DNA of 64,000 bases from Listeria monocytogenes (lineage in GTDB: Bacteria > Bacillota > Bacilli > Lactobacillales > Listeriaceae). Numbering within the stretch: position 1 is the stretch's first letter; every line of letters begins with the position of its first letter. The notes under the pieces are model-generated. The model saw nothing but the letters and a program-made list of their open reading frames with translations. It had not been told where the DNA came from and ran no database searches. The translations under genes and the position numbers were made by a program. Location: NCBI RefSeq assembly GCF_041765605.1, contig NZ_CP168900.1, forward strand, positions 186,001 through 250,000, read 5' to 3'. Shown here piece after piece: positions 10,826 through 20,767 of this stretch.

Positions 10826-12039
10826 ATGGATATCTTAAGAAAAGGGAATAAAGATTTAATTAAAGACATAAACCGCTACACCGTGCTGAATTTAATCCGC
10901 GAAAAAGGAGAAATCACACGGACTGAGATAGCAAAAAAATGCGATTTTGGGATGTCTACATTAACGTATATTTTAGATGATTTACAGCAAGAAGGCATTA
11001 TTTTGGAAGGTGCCGAAACATCATCTACTGGAGGCAGACGTGCCAAGTTAGTAAGATTTAATAAAGATTATGGATTTGTTGTTAGCGTCAAAGTAGAAGA
11101 GGAACAACTCCTTTTTGCGTTGACTGATTTAAATGCAGACATCATTGAAAATACTTCTATACCATTTTCCTCGGAGAAAAAACCAGAAGAAGCAATTGAT
11201 TTAATTGCTAAAAATGTGAAAAAGATGTGTGAAAACAGAGATATGAACCATTTGCTAGGTGTTGGAATTGCGATTTCTGGTCTAGTTAATCGCAAAAAAG
11301 GCACAGTTATCCGCTCAACGATGTTAGGGTGGGAAAATGTCGCTTTAGAAGCAATGCTACATACTCACTTCCCGGATATTCCAGTGTACGTAGATAAAAA
11401 TATAAACTGCTATACACTCGCGGAACTATGGTTAGGTGAAGGGAAACAATCAAATAATTTTGCAACAGTTTCCGTTGGGGCTGGACTTGGTTTATCCGTT
11501 GTTATTAATCGCCAAATTTATTACGGTGCACAGGGTGGAGCCGGTGAATTTGGACATACAACGATTCAGCCAGGCGGATACAAATGTCACTGTGGTCAAA
11601 AAGGATGCTTAGAAATGTACGCATCCGAATTTTATTTCCGAAATCGTGGCGAAGAATTAAAAGAAGCTTATCCCACATCAGAATTAAATGATTTTCATTT
11701 TGACAAAGTGGCGAAAAGTGCCCGTGCTGGAGACGAAATGGCGACGGAACTTATGGGTAAAATGGGTGAATATTTAGGATACGGGATTCGAAATATCATC
11801 AATACTTTCAACCCAGAAAAAGTAATTATTGTTGGTGAAGGTTTGCATCATAGAGATTTATTCTTAACTAAAATTGATGAAATTGCATCACAAAACTTTT
11901 TTCAGGGGCTGGCTTCGAAACGGAAATTACAACAACTTCTCTAGAGGATCCTGCATGGTTACAAGGTGCGGCTTTACTAGTCATTCACCAATTATTCCAA
12001 GTGCCAATCTATGAAGAAGAACAAACGTTACTACGTTAA
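10826..12039 (+). pseudogene. ROK-family (XylR-like) sugar repressor, frameshifted near the 3' end
   Basis: The first frame gives 372 residues ending at 11944. It has an N-terminal winged helix-turn-helix (about 15-75), then a ROK sugar-kinase-like domain with DKNINCYTLAELWLG and the zinc motif CHCGQKGCLE. After about residue 355 the frame becomes unnatural. The other frame continues from GAGFETE through DPAWLQGAALLVIHQL to TAA at 12037-12039, the expected ROK tail. Restoring one base near the T6/G4 tracts (11897-11909) gives 404 codons. The last roughly 50 native residues are therefore replaced by about 17 unrelated ones. It may be partly functional, truly inactivated, or a sequencing error. 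As first gene of the operon it probably represses it. Confidence 0.85.
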
Positions 12040-12074
12040 AAAGCATATAAATTATTTCAGGAGGTTATTTTTAC

Positions 12075-12953
12075 ATGGTTGGTATGACTAGAAAGAAAAC
12101 ACTCTTTTGGCTATGCATATTCTTGCTACCCAATTTACTAGGTTTTCTCATTTTTATTGCAATCCCAATCCTCGGCTCGCTCGGTATCAGTTTTACCGAT
12201 TGGGACCTAGTGAGTACAATTCACTTTACTGGATTTGAAAATTACAAAAGACTATTTAATGACCCAGAATTTTGGAAATCGTTTAGAAATACAATCACGT
12301 TCATCATCGGTTATTTGCCAAGTGTTATGATTCTTGGCCTTGCGTGTGCCTTGATGCTGAACCAAAAAATTAAATTAAGACCATTTTTCCGAGCAGTGTA
12401 CTTCTTACCCGTGATCACTTCATGGGTAGCAGTTTCACTCGTTTGGAAATGGCTATTCAATCCTTCGTACGGTCTGATCAATTACTTCTTATCTTTAATT
12501 GGTATTGCAGGACCGAACTGGTTAACAGATCCACAAACGGCGATGATTGCAGTTATTATTACTAGTGCGTGGAAAGATATTGGTTTCGTTATGGTACTAT
12601 TCCTCGGTGGTTTGCAAAATATTTCACCATCGTATTACGAAGCTGCCAATATGGACGGAGCATCAAAACTTCGCCAATTATTCTCTATTACTATCCCGCT
12701 TCTTACTCCGACTACATTCTTTGTGACGATAATTTCGCTTATCAACTCATTCCAGGTGTTCGACCAAGTGATGATTATGACAGAAGGTGGTCCAAGTGGA
12801 GCGACGATGACCCTAGTCCAAAACATTTACAACCATGCATTTAGATACTTCGAAATGGGCTATGCTTCCGCGATGAGTTGGATATTGTTTATTGTTATTT
12901 TCATCATTACAATTATTCAAAATAAACTTCAAAAAAGGTGGTCCAATTACTAA
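12075..12953 (+). CDS. ABC sugar transporter permease (MalF/UgpA type)
   Basis: A 292-residue protein with six predicted membrane helices. It carries the EAA-loop signature YYEAANMDGASKLRQLFSI, which contacts the ATPase. It pairs with the second permease and the binding protein to import an oligosaccharide. AGGAGG (12059-12064) lies 10 nt before ATG 12075; an in-frame ATG at 12084 is possible. The stop overlaps the next start by one base. No ATPase gene is present in the operon, so a shared MsmX-type ATPase encoded elsewhere probably energises it. Confidence 0.92.
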   Translation: MVGMTRKKTLFWLCIFLLPNLLGFLIFIAIPILGSLGISFTDWDLVSTIHFTGFENYKRLFNDPEFWKSFRNTITFIIGYLPSVMILGLACALMLNQKIKLRPFFRAVYFLPVITSWVAVSLVWKWLFNPSYGLINYFLSLIGIAGPNWLTDPQTAMIAVIITSAWKDIGFVMVLFLGGLQNISPSYYEAANMDGASKLRQLFSITIPLLTPTTFFVTIISLINSFQVFDQVMIMTEGGPSGATMTLVQNIYNHAFRYFEMGYASAMSWILFIVIFIITIIQNKLQKRWSNY

Positions 12954-13801
12954 TGAAAACAGAAAAAAGTGGTTCACCAAAATGGCAACTATTTAAAAAT
13001 ATTCTTACCTATACAATCATCTGTCTTGGTGGAATTATCATGCTTATGCCGTTTGTTTGGATGGTATCAACTGCATTCAAAACAGGCGCAGCGAACATGG
13101 TATTACCGCCACAATTTATTCCTAAAGAACCGACAACTGCGAACTTCACTCAAGTATTTGAAATGTTCCCAATGTTGCGATTTTTAGTCAACTCCGTGGT
13201 CGTTGCAGTTGTAACGACACTTGGTCAAATGCTGTTTTGTTCAATGGCAGCGTATGCCTTTGCAAGAATCCCTTTCTGGGGTCGCGATAAATTATTTTTA
13301 CTTTACTTGGCGACGATGATGGTGCCAGCTCAAGTTACAATGATTCCGCAGTTTATCTTGATGAAACAATTTGGCTGGTTGGATTCGTATGCTGGTTTGA
13401 TTGTACCCGCACTATTCAGCGTTTTCGGGACATTCTTATTACGTCAAGCATTCATGGGAATTCCGAAAGAACTGGAAGAAGCTGCATTTATGGACGGTGC
13501 CAATCATTTTACTATTTTCCGAAAAGTTATCTTACCACTTGCAAAACCTACTTTTGCCACACTCGGAATTTTAACTTTTATGCAATCTTGGAACAGTTAT
13601 TTATGGCCATTAATCGTGACAAGTTCACAAGAAATGGCAACGTTACCTCTAGGTCTATCTCTTTTACAAGGTAGATATGGGACGAATTACGGCTTAATGA
13701 TGGCGGGAGTACTTATTAGTGTTATCCCGATTTTAGCAGTGTACCTTTTTGCTCAAAAATATTTCATCCAAGGAATGGCAATGAGCGGAATGAAAGAATA
13801 A
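12953..13801 (+). CDS. ABC sugar transporter permease (MalG/UgpE type)
   Basis: A 282-residue protein with six membrane helices and the EAA loop LEEAAFMDGANHFTIF. It is the partner of the preceding permease. The ATG at 12953 overlaps the upstream TAA by one base, and AAAGGTGG lies about 12 nt upstream; the in-frame GTG at 12938 would lie within that site and is less likely. Function: inner half of a carbohydrate importer of the CUT1 family. Confidence 0.92.
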   Translation: MKTEKSGSPKWQLFKNILTYTIICLGGIIMLMPFVWMVSTAFKTGAANMVLPPQFIPKEPTTANFTQVFEMFPMLRFLVNSVVVAVVTTLGQMLFCSMAAYAFARIPFWGRDKLFLLYLATMMVPAQVTMIPQFILMKQFGWLDSYAGLIVPALFSVFGTFLLRQAFMGIPKELEEAAFMDGANHFTIFRKVILPLAKPTFATLGILTFMQSWNSYLWPLIVTSSQEMATLPLGLSLLQGRYGTNYGLMMAGVLISVIPILAVYLFAQKYFIQGMAMSGMKE

Positions 13802-13828
13802 AAAACCAACAAAAAAGGAGTGTTACAA

Positions 13829-15085
13829 ATGAAAAAAGGTTTATTATTGTTAATGGTAGTTGTACTGTCTGTATTTGGTCTTTCGGCTTGTGGCGGTGGC
13901 AGTAGTAGTGGCGATAAAACAGAAATAACGTATTATCAATTCTCTGCACCAGCTGATGGAAAAGCACTTGATGAAATGGTAAAAGAATTTGAAAAGCAAA
14001 ACCCGGATATTAAAGTGAACGTTCAAACAATCGCATTTAATGATTACTTCACGAAGCTGCAAACGCAAATCGCAGGTGGAGATGCTCCAGATGCCTTTGA
14101 ACTTAACTACGAAACATTCATGCAATATGCTGAAAAAGGTGTACTTGCAGATTTAACAAGCTATATCGAAAAAGATAAAGATTTTGATCCATCTACGCTT
14201 AACAAACAAGCCTACGATGCTTTCAAATATGACGGTAAACAATACGGCATGGTAGAAAGTTTCTCCAACGTTGTAACAATTTACAATAAAGACCTTTTTG
14301 ATAAAGCCGGCGTTGAATACCCGACAGCTGACTGGACTTGGAAAGACGAAGAAGCAGCAGCGAAAAAATTAACAGACGCTAAAAATAAAGTTTGGGGAAC
14401 TTCCCAACCAGTAACAATGAACGAATTCTACAAAGTAGCAGCGCAAAATGGTGGTTCGATTTTCAACGAAGACTTAACGAAAACAACTATCAACAGTCCT
14501 GAAAATGTGGCAGCATTAACTCACTTAACAAATGAAGTGACAGATTCAAAAGTGGCGCCTTCACCAGCTGATTTATCTGGCCAATTACCAGAAGATTTAT
14601 TCATGAATGGTCAAATCGCAATGCTTCACACAGGTATTTGGTTGTTCGATATGTTCCAAGACGCTCCGTTCAAATGGGATGTACAAGTAGAAGCAGGAAA
14701 CACGCAAAAAGCAACTCACTTCTTCGCAAACGGCATTGGTGTTTCTAAAGACTCCGATAAAAAAGAAGCAGCCTTCAAATTCGCTTCCTTCATGAGCGCG
14801 AACGAAGAAGCAGCGAAAATCAGAATTGATAATAACTGGGAACTTCCAGCGACTGAAAACAAAGAAATTTTACAACCATATTTAGATGCAACTCCTCCAG
14901 ATAACAGAGAAGCAGTATTCGAATCTCTACAATATATGGTATTACCTCCAGTTGTGAAAGATTGGAACAAAATCAGTGACTATACAAACTCTGAATTCGA
15001 AAAAGTATTAAATGGTGATTCTACTCCAGAAAAAGCACTGAAAAATAGCGAAGACAACATCAACAAAACAATGGGATTTAAATAA
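13829..15085 (+). CDS. Sugar-binding lipoprotein of CUT1 ABC importer
   Basis: A 418-residue extracellular solute-binding protein (family 1). The signal peptide ends in the lipobox LSAC (Cys21), followed by a Gly/Ser linker, so it is a membrane-anchored lipoprotein. The neighbouring glycosidases suggest the ligand is a glucose oligosaccharide with alpha-linkages. From memory, structural work on Listeria has tied this locus to cycloalternan and related alpha-1,3/alpha-1,6 glucans; the sequence alone cannot confirm that. AAAGGAG lies upstream of ATG 13829. Confidence 0.9.
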   Translation: MKKGLLLLMVVVLSVFGLSACGGGSSSGDKTEITYYQFSAPADGKALDEMVKEFEKQNPDIKVNVQTIAFNDYFTKLQTQIAGGDAPDAFELNYETFMQYAEKGVLADLTSYIEKDKDFDPSTLNKQAYDAFKYDGKQYGMVESFSNVVTIYNKDLFDKAGVEYPTADWTWKDEEAAAKKLTDAKNKVWGTSQPVTMNEFYKVAAQNGGSIFNEDLTKTTINSPENVAALTHLTNEVTDSKVAPSPADLSGQLPEDLFMNGQIAMLHTGIWLFDMFQDAPFKWDVQVEAGNTQKATHFFANGIGVSKDSDKKEAAFKFASFMSANEEAAKIRIDNNWELPATENKEILQPYLDATPPDNREAVFESLQYMVLPPVVKDWNKISDYTNSEFEKVLNGDSTPEKALKNSEDNINKTMGFK

Positions 15086-15093
15086 GTAAAACG

Positions 15094-15139
15094 AGTGGCA
15101 GGGACGTTTGTAAGTATTTTTACAAATTAGACTGCCACT
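15094..15139 (+). terminator. Intercistronic hairpin between binding protein and GH31 gene
   Basis: AGTGGCAG (15094-15101) pairs with CTGCCACT (15132-15139), and inside it TTTGTAA pairs with TTACAAA. There is no real T tract, so it is more likely a processing, stabilising or partial attenuation element than a full terminator. Confidence 0.5.
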
Positions 15140-15167
15140 TTAGTATATCCAAGAAAGGAAATAGAAC

Positions 15168-18100
15168 ATGTCTAAATTCACAAAATTGATGCAGGGTTAC
15201 TTGCATTTAATAGAAGGAAAAAATGAAAAAATCAAACCAATCCTGCTGGAAACAAAACCTAACTTTACAACTGATTCAGTCCTTGAAACCGCTTCTTGGC
15301 TATGGCTTAGCAGTAAAATCAACCATTATGACAGAGAAGAAGTAGAGCCAGTAATTGCATTTTTAGTTGAAAATTGGAATCGTCCTGAAAAGTCTATTTG
15401 GGGTTCAGCTGAAAATGATATTTATTTAGCAACTATTTCAAGTGTATACTCTGCATTATTAGATGTGAAAAACACTTTTCCAAAACCGGAGTTACAACAA
15501 ACGATTACAATTATCCGCGACTATTGTTTTGATAATTTATTAAAAGGCGATAGCATTCTTACTGGTTTTAACACGCGGAAAGTGTCAACCGACCAGCTTT
15601 TATCCGTGCTTCCGTTTGGTCTATTTTCGCCTGAAGATCTTGTAATGGTGGCGGCTGTTGGCAAAATGGAACAACAATTAGTGCAAGATGATGGGGTATT
15701 GCCTTATTCAGGAGCACCAAGAGTTAATTCCTTTGCAACGGCTCTAATGGCGCTATATTTCTTAGAAAAAAGTGACCAAGATAAAGCTTTACACTATTTG
15801 AATATGGCAATGAAGATGGAAGATAATGACGAACTTGGCGCGATTTTTATTGAAATTAACCAAGCATTCCGGGCGATGGAAAGTGAAGTAACAGCGCATA
15901 TTTCACACGATCCTTTTGGGCATGAAAATCGCTATGAGCAACAGTTAACTGAACGCACGCCACATTATCCCGAAACAGAAATGCATTTTTCGGCTGCGTG
16001 TGAAGTTATTTCTGAAGTCGAACCAATCCAAGTCGAACTTGTATTAAAAGAAAAAGACTGGACCATTTTATGTGAGAAAAAAGAGAAAAATGATGTCCAA
16101 ATCTGGGAAGCGCTCGTTCCACCGTTAGAAGAAGTTGGCGAGTATACGTATTATTTCCAGGCGACAATGAAAGACCAAACCACTTTGACATCAGATGATT
16201 ATAAAGTCGAACCAATTTGGAAACACTGGTCAGAGGAAGCGGCAATTTGTGAAACAGAGCAAGGCTTAATGGTTTTATTTAAAGAAAATCCATCAAGTAT
16301 CATCCCGGTCGAGTTCACCGTGAAATCAGATGAACTTGTAATCGGGTTAAAACCTTCGTTTGAAGCGAGCAATGTTAAAACAAAATCATCCGGCCAATTA
16401 AAAAAAGATGATTTAGAGATTATCGTTTCAAACAATCCAGTGCGGCTCGAAGTACACTTTAAAGGCAAATTAATTCTAGAATCTCATAAAATTTACCCAG
16501 CGTTACAATGGTATACCGATAAAACTGGCACAATCAACAAAGTTAAACTGCATTTAGATGCGCCAAAAGAAGAAGAGTATTACGGCTTCGGTGAACGCTA
16601 CAATGCATTAGGTCAGCGCGGGAATGTGCTTGATTGCTTTGTTTATAATCAGTACCGCGATCAAGGAACAAGAACCTACATCCCGATGCCGTTTTATCAT
16701 ACGAATCGTGATTATAGTGTGTTCGTTGATACCGCTCGTTACACAAGTTTTGATTTAGGTAACCAACTAGCGGACAAGCATACAATTACAGTAGAAATAA
16801 ATGGCTGTGATACAGATATTTGTCTTTTAATGGGAGATATTCGTAGTGCAGTAGCTAATTATATGAAAAAAACAGGGAAGCCAGCGATGGTACCAGTTTG
16901 GGCGCTTGGACCGTGGATGTCTAGTAATAACTGGGACCGCGAATCTGTCGTTCGAAATGAAGTAGAAACAACGCAAGAGTTGCAAATTCCATCAACGGTT
17001 GTCGTGCTCGAACAATGGAGTGATGAAGCGACCTATTATATGTTCAATGACGCCGAATATGACGAAAAAGCACCATCCGAAGCATATTCTTATGATGAAA
17101 TTAGGTTCCCTTCATGGGGCAGATGGCCAGATCCAAAAGGGATGGTTGACTATATCCATGACAACAAAATGAAGTTAATTCTTTGGCAAATTCCGATTCA
17201 AAAATACTTAAACCGTCAACAACACCCACTAAAAGACCGCGAAGAAGCCTATATGATTGAAAAAGGCTACGTCGTTAAAAATCCAGATGGCTCGCCGTAC
17301 CGTATTCCGGAAAACTGGTTCACAGAAAGCTTGATTATGGATTTCTCCAACGAAGAAGGAAAAAAATGGTGGTTTGATAAACGACAATATTTGATTGATA
17401 TTGGTGTTGATGGCTTTAAAACAGACGGCGGCGAATTCGTTTTTGGAGAAGGATTGCAGTTTGCTGATGGTAGACGTGGCGATGAAATGCGTAATCTTTA
17501 TCCAAATGACTATGTGGAAGCTTATTATCAATTTGCGCAACAAAATGATGGCATGACATTTAGTCGCGCTGGCTATACTGGCGCTCAAAACTTCCCGGCG
17601 CACTGGGCTGGAGACGAACGTTCCACTTTTGATGCGTTTAGAAGATCGCTCATTGCTGGACTTTCAGCTGGATTTTCTGGAATTCCGTTTTGGAGCTTTG
17701 ATTTTGCAGGCTTTAACGGTGACATCCCAACTGCCGAGCTATTCATTCGTTCTGCTGAAATGGCTACTTTCTGCCCAATTATGCAGTATCATGCTGAAAG
17801 TAAAGCGGAATTTAATCAAGACCGGACACCGTGGAATATTGCTTCACGAACTGGTGACGATTCAGTTATCCCAATTTACCGCCATTTCGCGAATGTTAGA
17901 ATGAATATTTTACCTTATATTTATAATGAATCATTAAAATGTGTTGAAACTGGTTTGCCGATGATGCGTGCGCTTCTACTGGATTATAAAGAAGATCCGC
18001 GTGTTTCTGATATGTATGACCAATACTTATTCGGGGAAGCGATGCTGATTGCACCAGTAATTGAAGACGGCGTGCGCTCCAGAGAAGTTTATCTGCCAGA

Positions 18101-18470
18101 AGGGACTTGGTATGATTTCTGGAACGGAACAAAAGTGAGCGGACCAACTTTACGAAAATGCAAAGCGGATAAAGAAGAAATTCCAGTTTTCATTCGTGGT
18201 GGAAAAGCAGTGCTATGTAATGTAGACGCTACGTTAAAACTCGGCTCATGGGTTGGCAACACAGTGGAAGAATACGATACACCACTACTTAAAATTTATG
18301 TAGACGGTGATTTTACCGAAGAAATGACGGACCACTTATCCGAAAAATGGCTAGTAAAAGTAACGGAAAATGCGGACGAAGTAGTTGTTTCTATTCAAAC
18401 AAACACGCCGGCATATGAAGTTGAAGTAATCGGCACGACCAAAAAAGTGCAAATTAAGAAAGGAAGATAA
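15168..18470 (+). CDS. GH31 alpha-glucosidase/alpha-xylosidase-like enzyme with N-terminal extension
   Basis: 1100 residues, long for the family. Residues about 1-240 form a helical repeat-like region; about 260-340 look like a beta-sandwich carbohydrate module. The GH31 barrel follows, with nucleophile Asp753 in GFKTDGGEF and acid/base Asp816 in WAGDERSTFDAF. The KTDGGE variant of the nucleophile motif, rather than WNDMNE, is the alpha-xylosidase/YicI-like type. It has no signal peptide, so it acts in the cytosol on imported oligosaccharide. Second enzyme of an operon with another GH31 and a GH13. The exact linkage cleaved is not deducible. Confidence 0.88.
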   Translation: MSKFTKLMQGYLHLIEGKNEKIKPILLETKPNFTTDSVLETASWLWLSSKINHYDREEVEPVIAFLVENWNRPEKSIWGSAENDIYLATISSVYSALLDVKNTFPKPELQQTITIIRDYCFDNLLKGDSILTGFNTRKVSTDQLLSVLPFGLFSPEDLVMVAAVGKMEQQLVQDDGVLPYSGAPRVNSFATALMALYFLEKSDQDKALHYLNMAMKMEDNDELGAIFIEINQAFRAMESEVTAHISHDPFGHENRYEQQLTERTPHYPETEMHFSAACEVISEVEPIQVELVLKEKDWTILCEKKEKNDVQIWEALVPPLEEVGEYTYYFQATMKDQTTLTSDDYKVEPIWKHWSEEAAICETEQGLMVLFKENPSSIIPVEFTVKSDELVIGLKPSFEASNVKTKSSGQLKKDDLEIIVSNNPVRLEVHFKGKLILESHKIYPALQWYTDKTGTINKVKLHLDAPKEEEYYGFGERYNALGQRGNVLDCFVYNQYRDQGTRTYIPMPFYHTNRDYSVFVDTARYTSFDLGNQLADKHTITVEINGCDTDICLLMGDIRSAVANYMKKTGKPAMVPVWALGPWMSSNNWDRESVVRNEVETTQELQIPSTVVVLEQWSDEATYYMFNDAEYDEKAPSEAYSYDEIRFPSWGRWPDPKGMVDYIHDNKMKLILWQIPIQKYLNRQQHPLKDREEAYMIEKGYVVKNPDGSPYRIPENWFTESLIMDFSNEEGKKWWFDKRQYLIDIGVDGFKTDGGEFVFGEGLQFADGRRGDEMRNLYPNDYVEAYYQFAQQNDGMTFSRAGYTGAQNFPAHWAGDERSTFDAFRRSLIAGLSAGFSGIPFWSFDFAGFNGDIPTAELFIRSAEMATFCPIMQYHAESKAEFNQDRTPWNIASRTGDDSVIPIYRHFANVRMNILPYIYNESLKCVETGLPMMRALLLDYKEDPRVSDMYDQYLFGEAMLIAPVIEDGVRSREVYLPEGTWYDFWNGTKVSGPTLRKCKADKEEIPVFIRGGKAVLCNVDATLKLGSWVGNTVEEYDTPLLKIYVDGDFTEEMTDHLSEKWLVKVTENADEVVVSIQTNTPAYEVEVIGTTKKVQIKKGR

Positions 18471-18472
18471 CG

Positions 18473-20764
18473 ATGGATGCTTCCACAAGTTTTGCGATTT
18501 TACCATCTAATGTAAAACAAAAAACGGCTTTCCCGAGAAAAGTAAATCAAGTGAAAACGGCTAGTTGGGCGAATAATTGCCTGACTGGCACACTTGATAT
18601 CGGTCAGTTCAGTTGCTATTTTGTTAATGAAAAAATTGCTCGCGTGACGGTGAACCCATTTGGAGAAGTAGATTTAACACCTTCGATTGCGGCGATTCAC
18701 GATACGGAAAAACAAGCGGCTAAATTTACAGAAACAACGGACGGCTATGAGCTTCATTTTGCGGATAAAGAGATTATTGTTTGTAAAAATCCTTTCCGAA
18801 TTAGTATGAAACAAGCTGGGAAGCGTATTTTCCAAACAGAAGGATTGGCAATTAATCGCGATAAAGAACACCAAATTTCTATTCAAAGCGATCCTGGAAC
18901 AGCGATTTTTGGCCTAGGTGAAAAAACGGGTGCCTTGAATAAAGCTGGCTCGATTATTAGTATGTGGAACACGGATGTATACAGTCCGCATAATAAAGAT
19001 ACAGTGGAGTTATACCAGTCCATTCCTTTCATGATTGCGGATACTGCGGAAACAACCTATGGCTTATTTTATGATAATTCGCATCGTACAGAATTTGATT
19101 TCCAAAGTTTTGAAGAAATGTATACGATTTTAGCAGAAGGCGGACAAGCGAATTTATATGTTATTTTTGGTGAAGACACGAAAGAAGTTGTCGCAAACTA
19201 CACTGATTTAACTGGTAAAACACCACTTCCGCCAAAATGGTCATTAGGTTATCATCAATCAAGGTACAGCTACACCTCGGAAGAAGAAGTGGAACGGATT
19301 GCGAATACTTTTAAAGAAAAAGAGATTCCACTCGACTGTGTATTCATGGATATACATTACATGGATGATTTCCGCGTATTCACTTTTAACCCGGATACTT
19401 TTCCAAATGGACCAGAGTTGATTGCGCGTCTTCGTGAACAAAATATTGACGTTGTACCGATTGTCGATCCGGGAATTAAAAAAGATGTTGATTATTCTGT
19501 TTATCAAGAGGGGATCAAACATAATTATTTCTGCAGTAAATTAGAAGGTTCGATTTATTATGGGGATGTTTGGCCGGGCGTCAGTGCTTTCCCTGATTTT
19601 CTAAGTACGACTGTTCAGCGATGGTGGGGCGATTTGCACAAGTTTTACACAGATATAGGTATACGCGGGATTTGGAATGATATGAATGAGCCATCTGTAT
19701 TTAATGAAAGTAAAACGATGGATTTAGATGTTGTGCATAATCTGGACGGAAAAAATGTAACCCATAAAGAAGCACATAATTTATACGGATTGTATATGAG
19801 TAAAGCGACTTTTGAAGGGTTAAAACGGCTTGTGCCAAATGAACGTCCATTTTCGCTCACTCGTGCTGGTTATGCGGGTGTTCAGCGTTATTCGGCGGTT
19901 TGGACGGGAGATAATCGCAGTCACTGGGAGCATTTAGAAATGTCGCTACCGATGATTATGAATTTAGGATTATCGGGCGTTGCGTTTACCGGTGCCGATG
20001 TTGGTGGATTTTCTTCGGATTGTACGAAAGAAATGTTGATTCGTTGGACGCAAGCTGGGGCCTTTTTACCATATTTCAGAAATCACTGTGTACAAGATAG
20101 TATTTACCAAGAGCCCTGGGCGTTTGGTGCGGATGCAGAGAGAATTGTGAAGCAATATATTGAATTGCGCTATGCCTTTTTGCCGTATATTTATACAGAA
20201 TTCCAAAAAACGGCAGAGAGTGGTTTGCCGCTCGTTCGGCCGCTTTACATGGAGTTTAAAGATGAACGCGATTTAATTCAAGTGAATGATCAATTTATGC
20301 TAGGTGAAAATATCCTCGTTGCGCCAATCGTTCGCGAAGGCCAAGTGAAGCGCTTAGTTCGATTGCCAAAAGGGCTTTGGTTTAATTATTGGACGAAAGA
20401 ACAGTTAGTGGGCGGCGACTATATTATCGCAGACGCGCCGATTGATACCATGCCAATTTATATTAAAGCAGGAACAATTCTGCCAGTTGGTAGCAGCGTT
20501 CAAAATACAAAAGAGACGCAAGAATTGGCATTAGAGGTTTACTTAGATGGCGACGCGGCAAGCGGTTACGTGTATAATGATGATGGGAAAAGTTACCAAT
20601 ATGAAAGCGGCGCAGTATCCAAAACAACACTCACAGCTACTTTCAAAAATGGTGAAGTACAAATAAATGCCAACCATCAAGGCGAGGAAAAACTACAACA
20701 AAAAGTAACTACAATACAAGTTTTTGGAGAAAAAATAGACAAAATTACAAGGGCGGGAATTTAA
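18473..20764 (+). CDS. GH31 alpha-glucosidase
   Basis: 763 residues, typical GH31 length. Nucleophile Asp403 lies in GIWNDMNEPSVF, and acid/base Asp480 in WTGDNRSHWEH. An N-terminal beta-sandwich precedes the barrel, and two C-terminal beta domains follow. It starts 2 nt after the upstream GH31 stop, with AAAGGAAG before the ATG, and lacks a signal peptide. It probably hydrolyses alpha-linked gluco-oligosaccharides delivered by the ABC importer. Its motifs differ from those of its neighbour, which suggests a division of labour by linkage, not a recent duplication. Confidence 0.92.
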   Translation: MDASTSFAILPSNVKQKTAFPRKVNQVKTASWANNCLTGTLDIGQFSCYFVNEKIARVTVNPFGEVDLTPSIAAIHDTEKQAAKFTETTDGYELHFADKEIIVCKNPFRISMKQAGKRIFQTEGLAINRDKEHQISIQSDPGTAIFGLGEKTGALNKAGSIISMWNTDVYSPHNKDTVELYQSIPFMIADTAETTYGLFYDNSHRTEFDFQSFEEMYTILAEGGQANLYVIFGEDTKEVVANYTDLTGKTPLPPKWSLGYHQSRYSYTSEEEVERIANTFKEKEIPLDCVFMDIHYMDDFRVFTFNPDTFPNGPELIARLREQNIDVVPIVDPGIKKDVDYSVYQEGIKHNYFCSKLEGSIYYGDVWPGVSAFPDFLSTTVQRWWGDLHKFYTDIGIRGIWNDMNEPSVFNESKTMDLDVVHNLDGKNVTHKEAHNLYGLYMSKATFEGLKRLVPNERPFSLTRAGYAGVQRYSAVWTGDNRSHWEHLEMSLPMIMNLGLSGVAFTGADVGGFSSDCTKEMLIRWTQAGAFLPYFRNHCVQDSIYQEPWAFGADAERIVKQYIELRYAFLPYIYTEFQKTAESGLPLVRPLYMEFKDERDLIQVNDQFMLGENILVAPIVREGQVKRLVRLPKGLWFNYWTKEQLVGGDYIIADAPIDTMPIYIKAGTILPVGSSVQNTKETQELALEVYLDGDAASGYVYNDDGKSYQYESGAVSKTTLTATFKNGEVQINANHQGEEKLQQKVTTIQVFGEKIDKITRAGI

Positions 20765-20767
20765 TCA

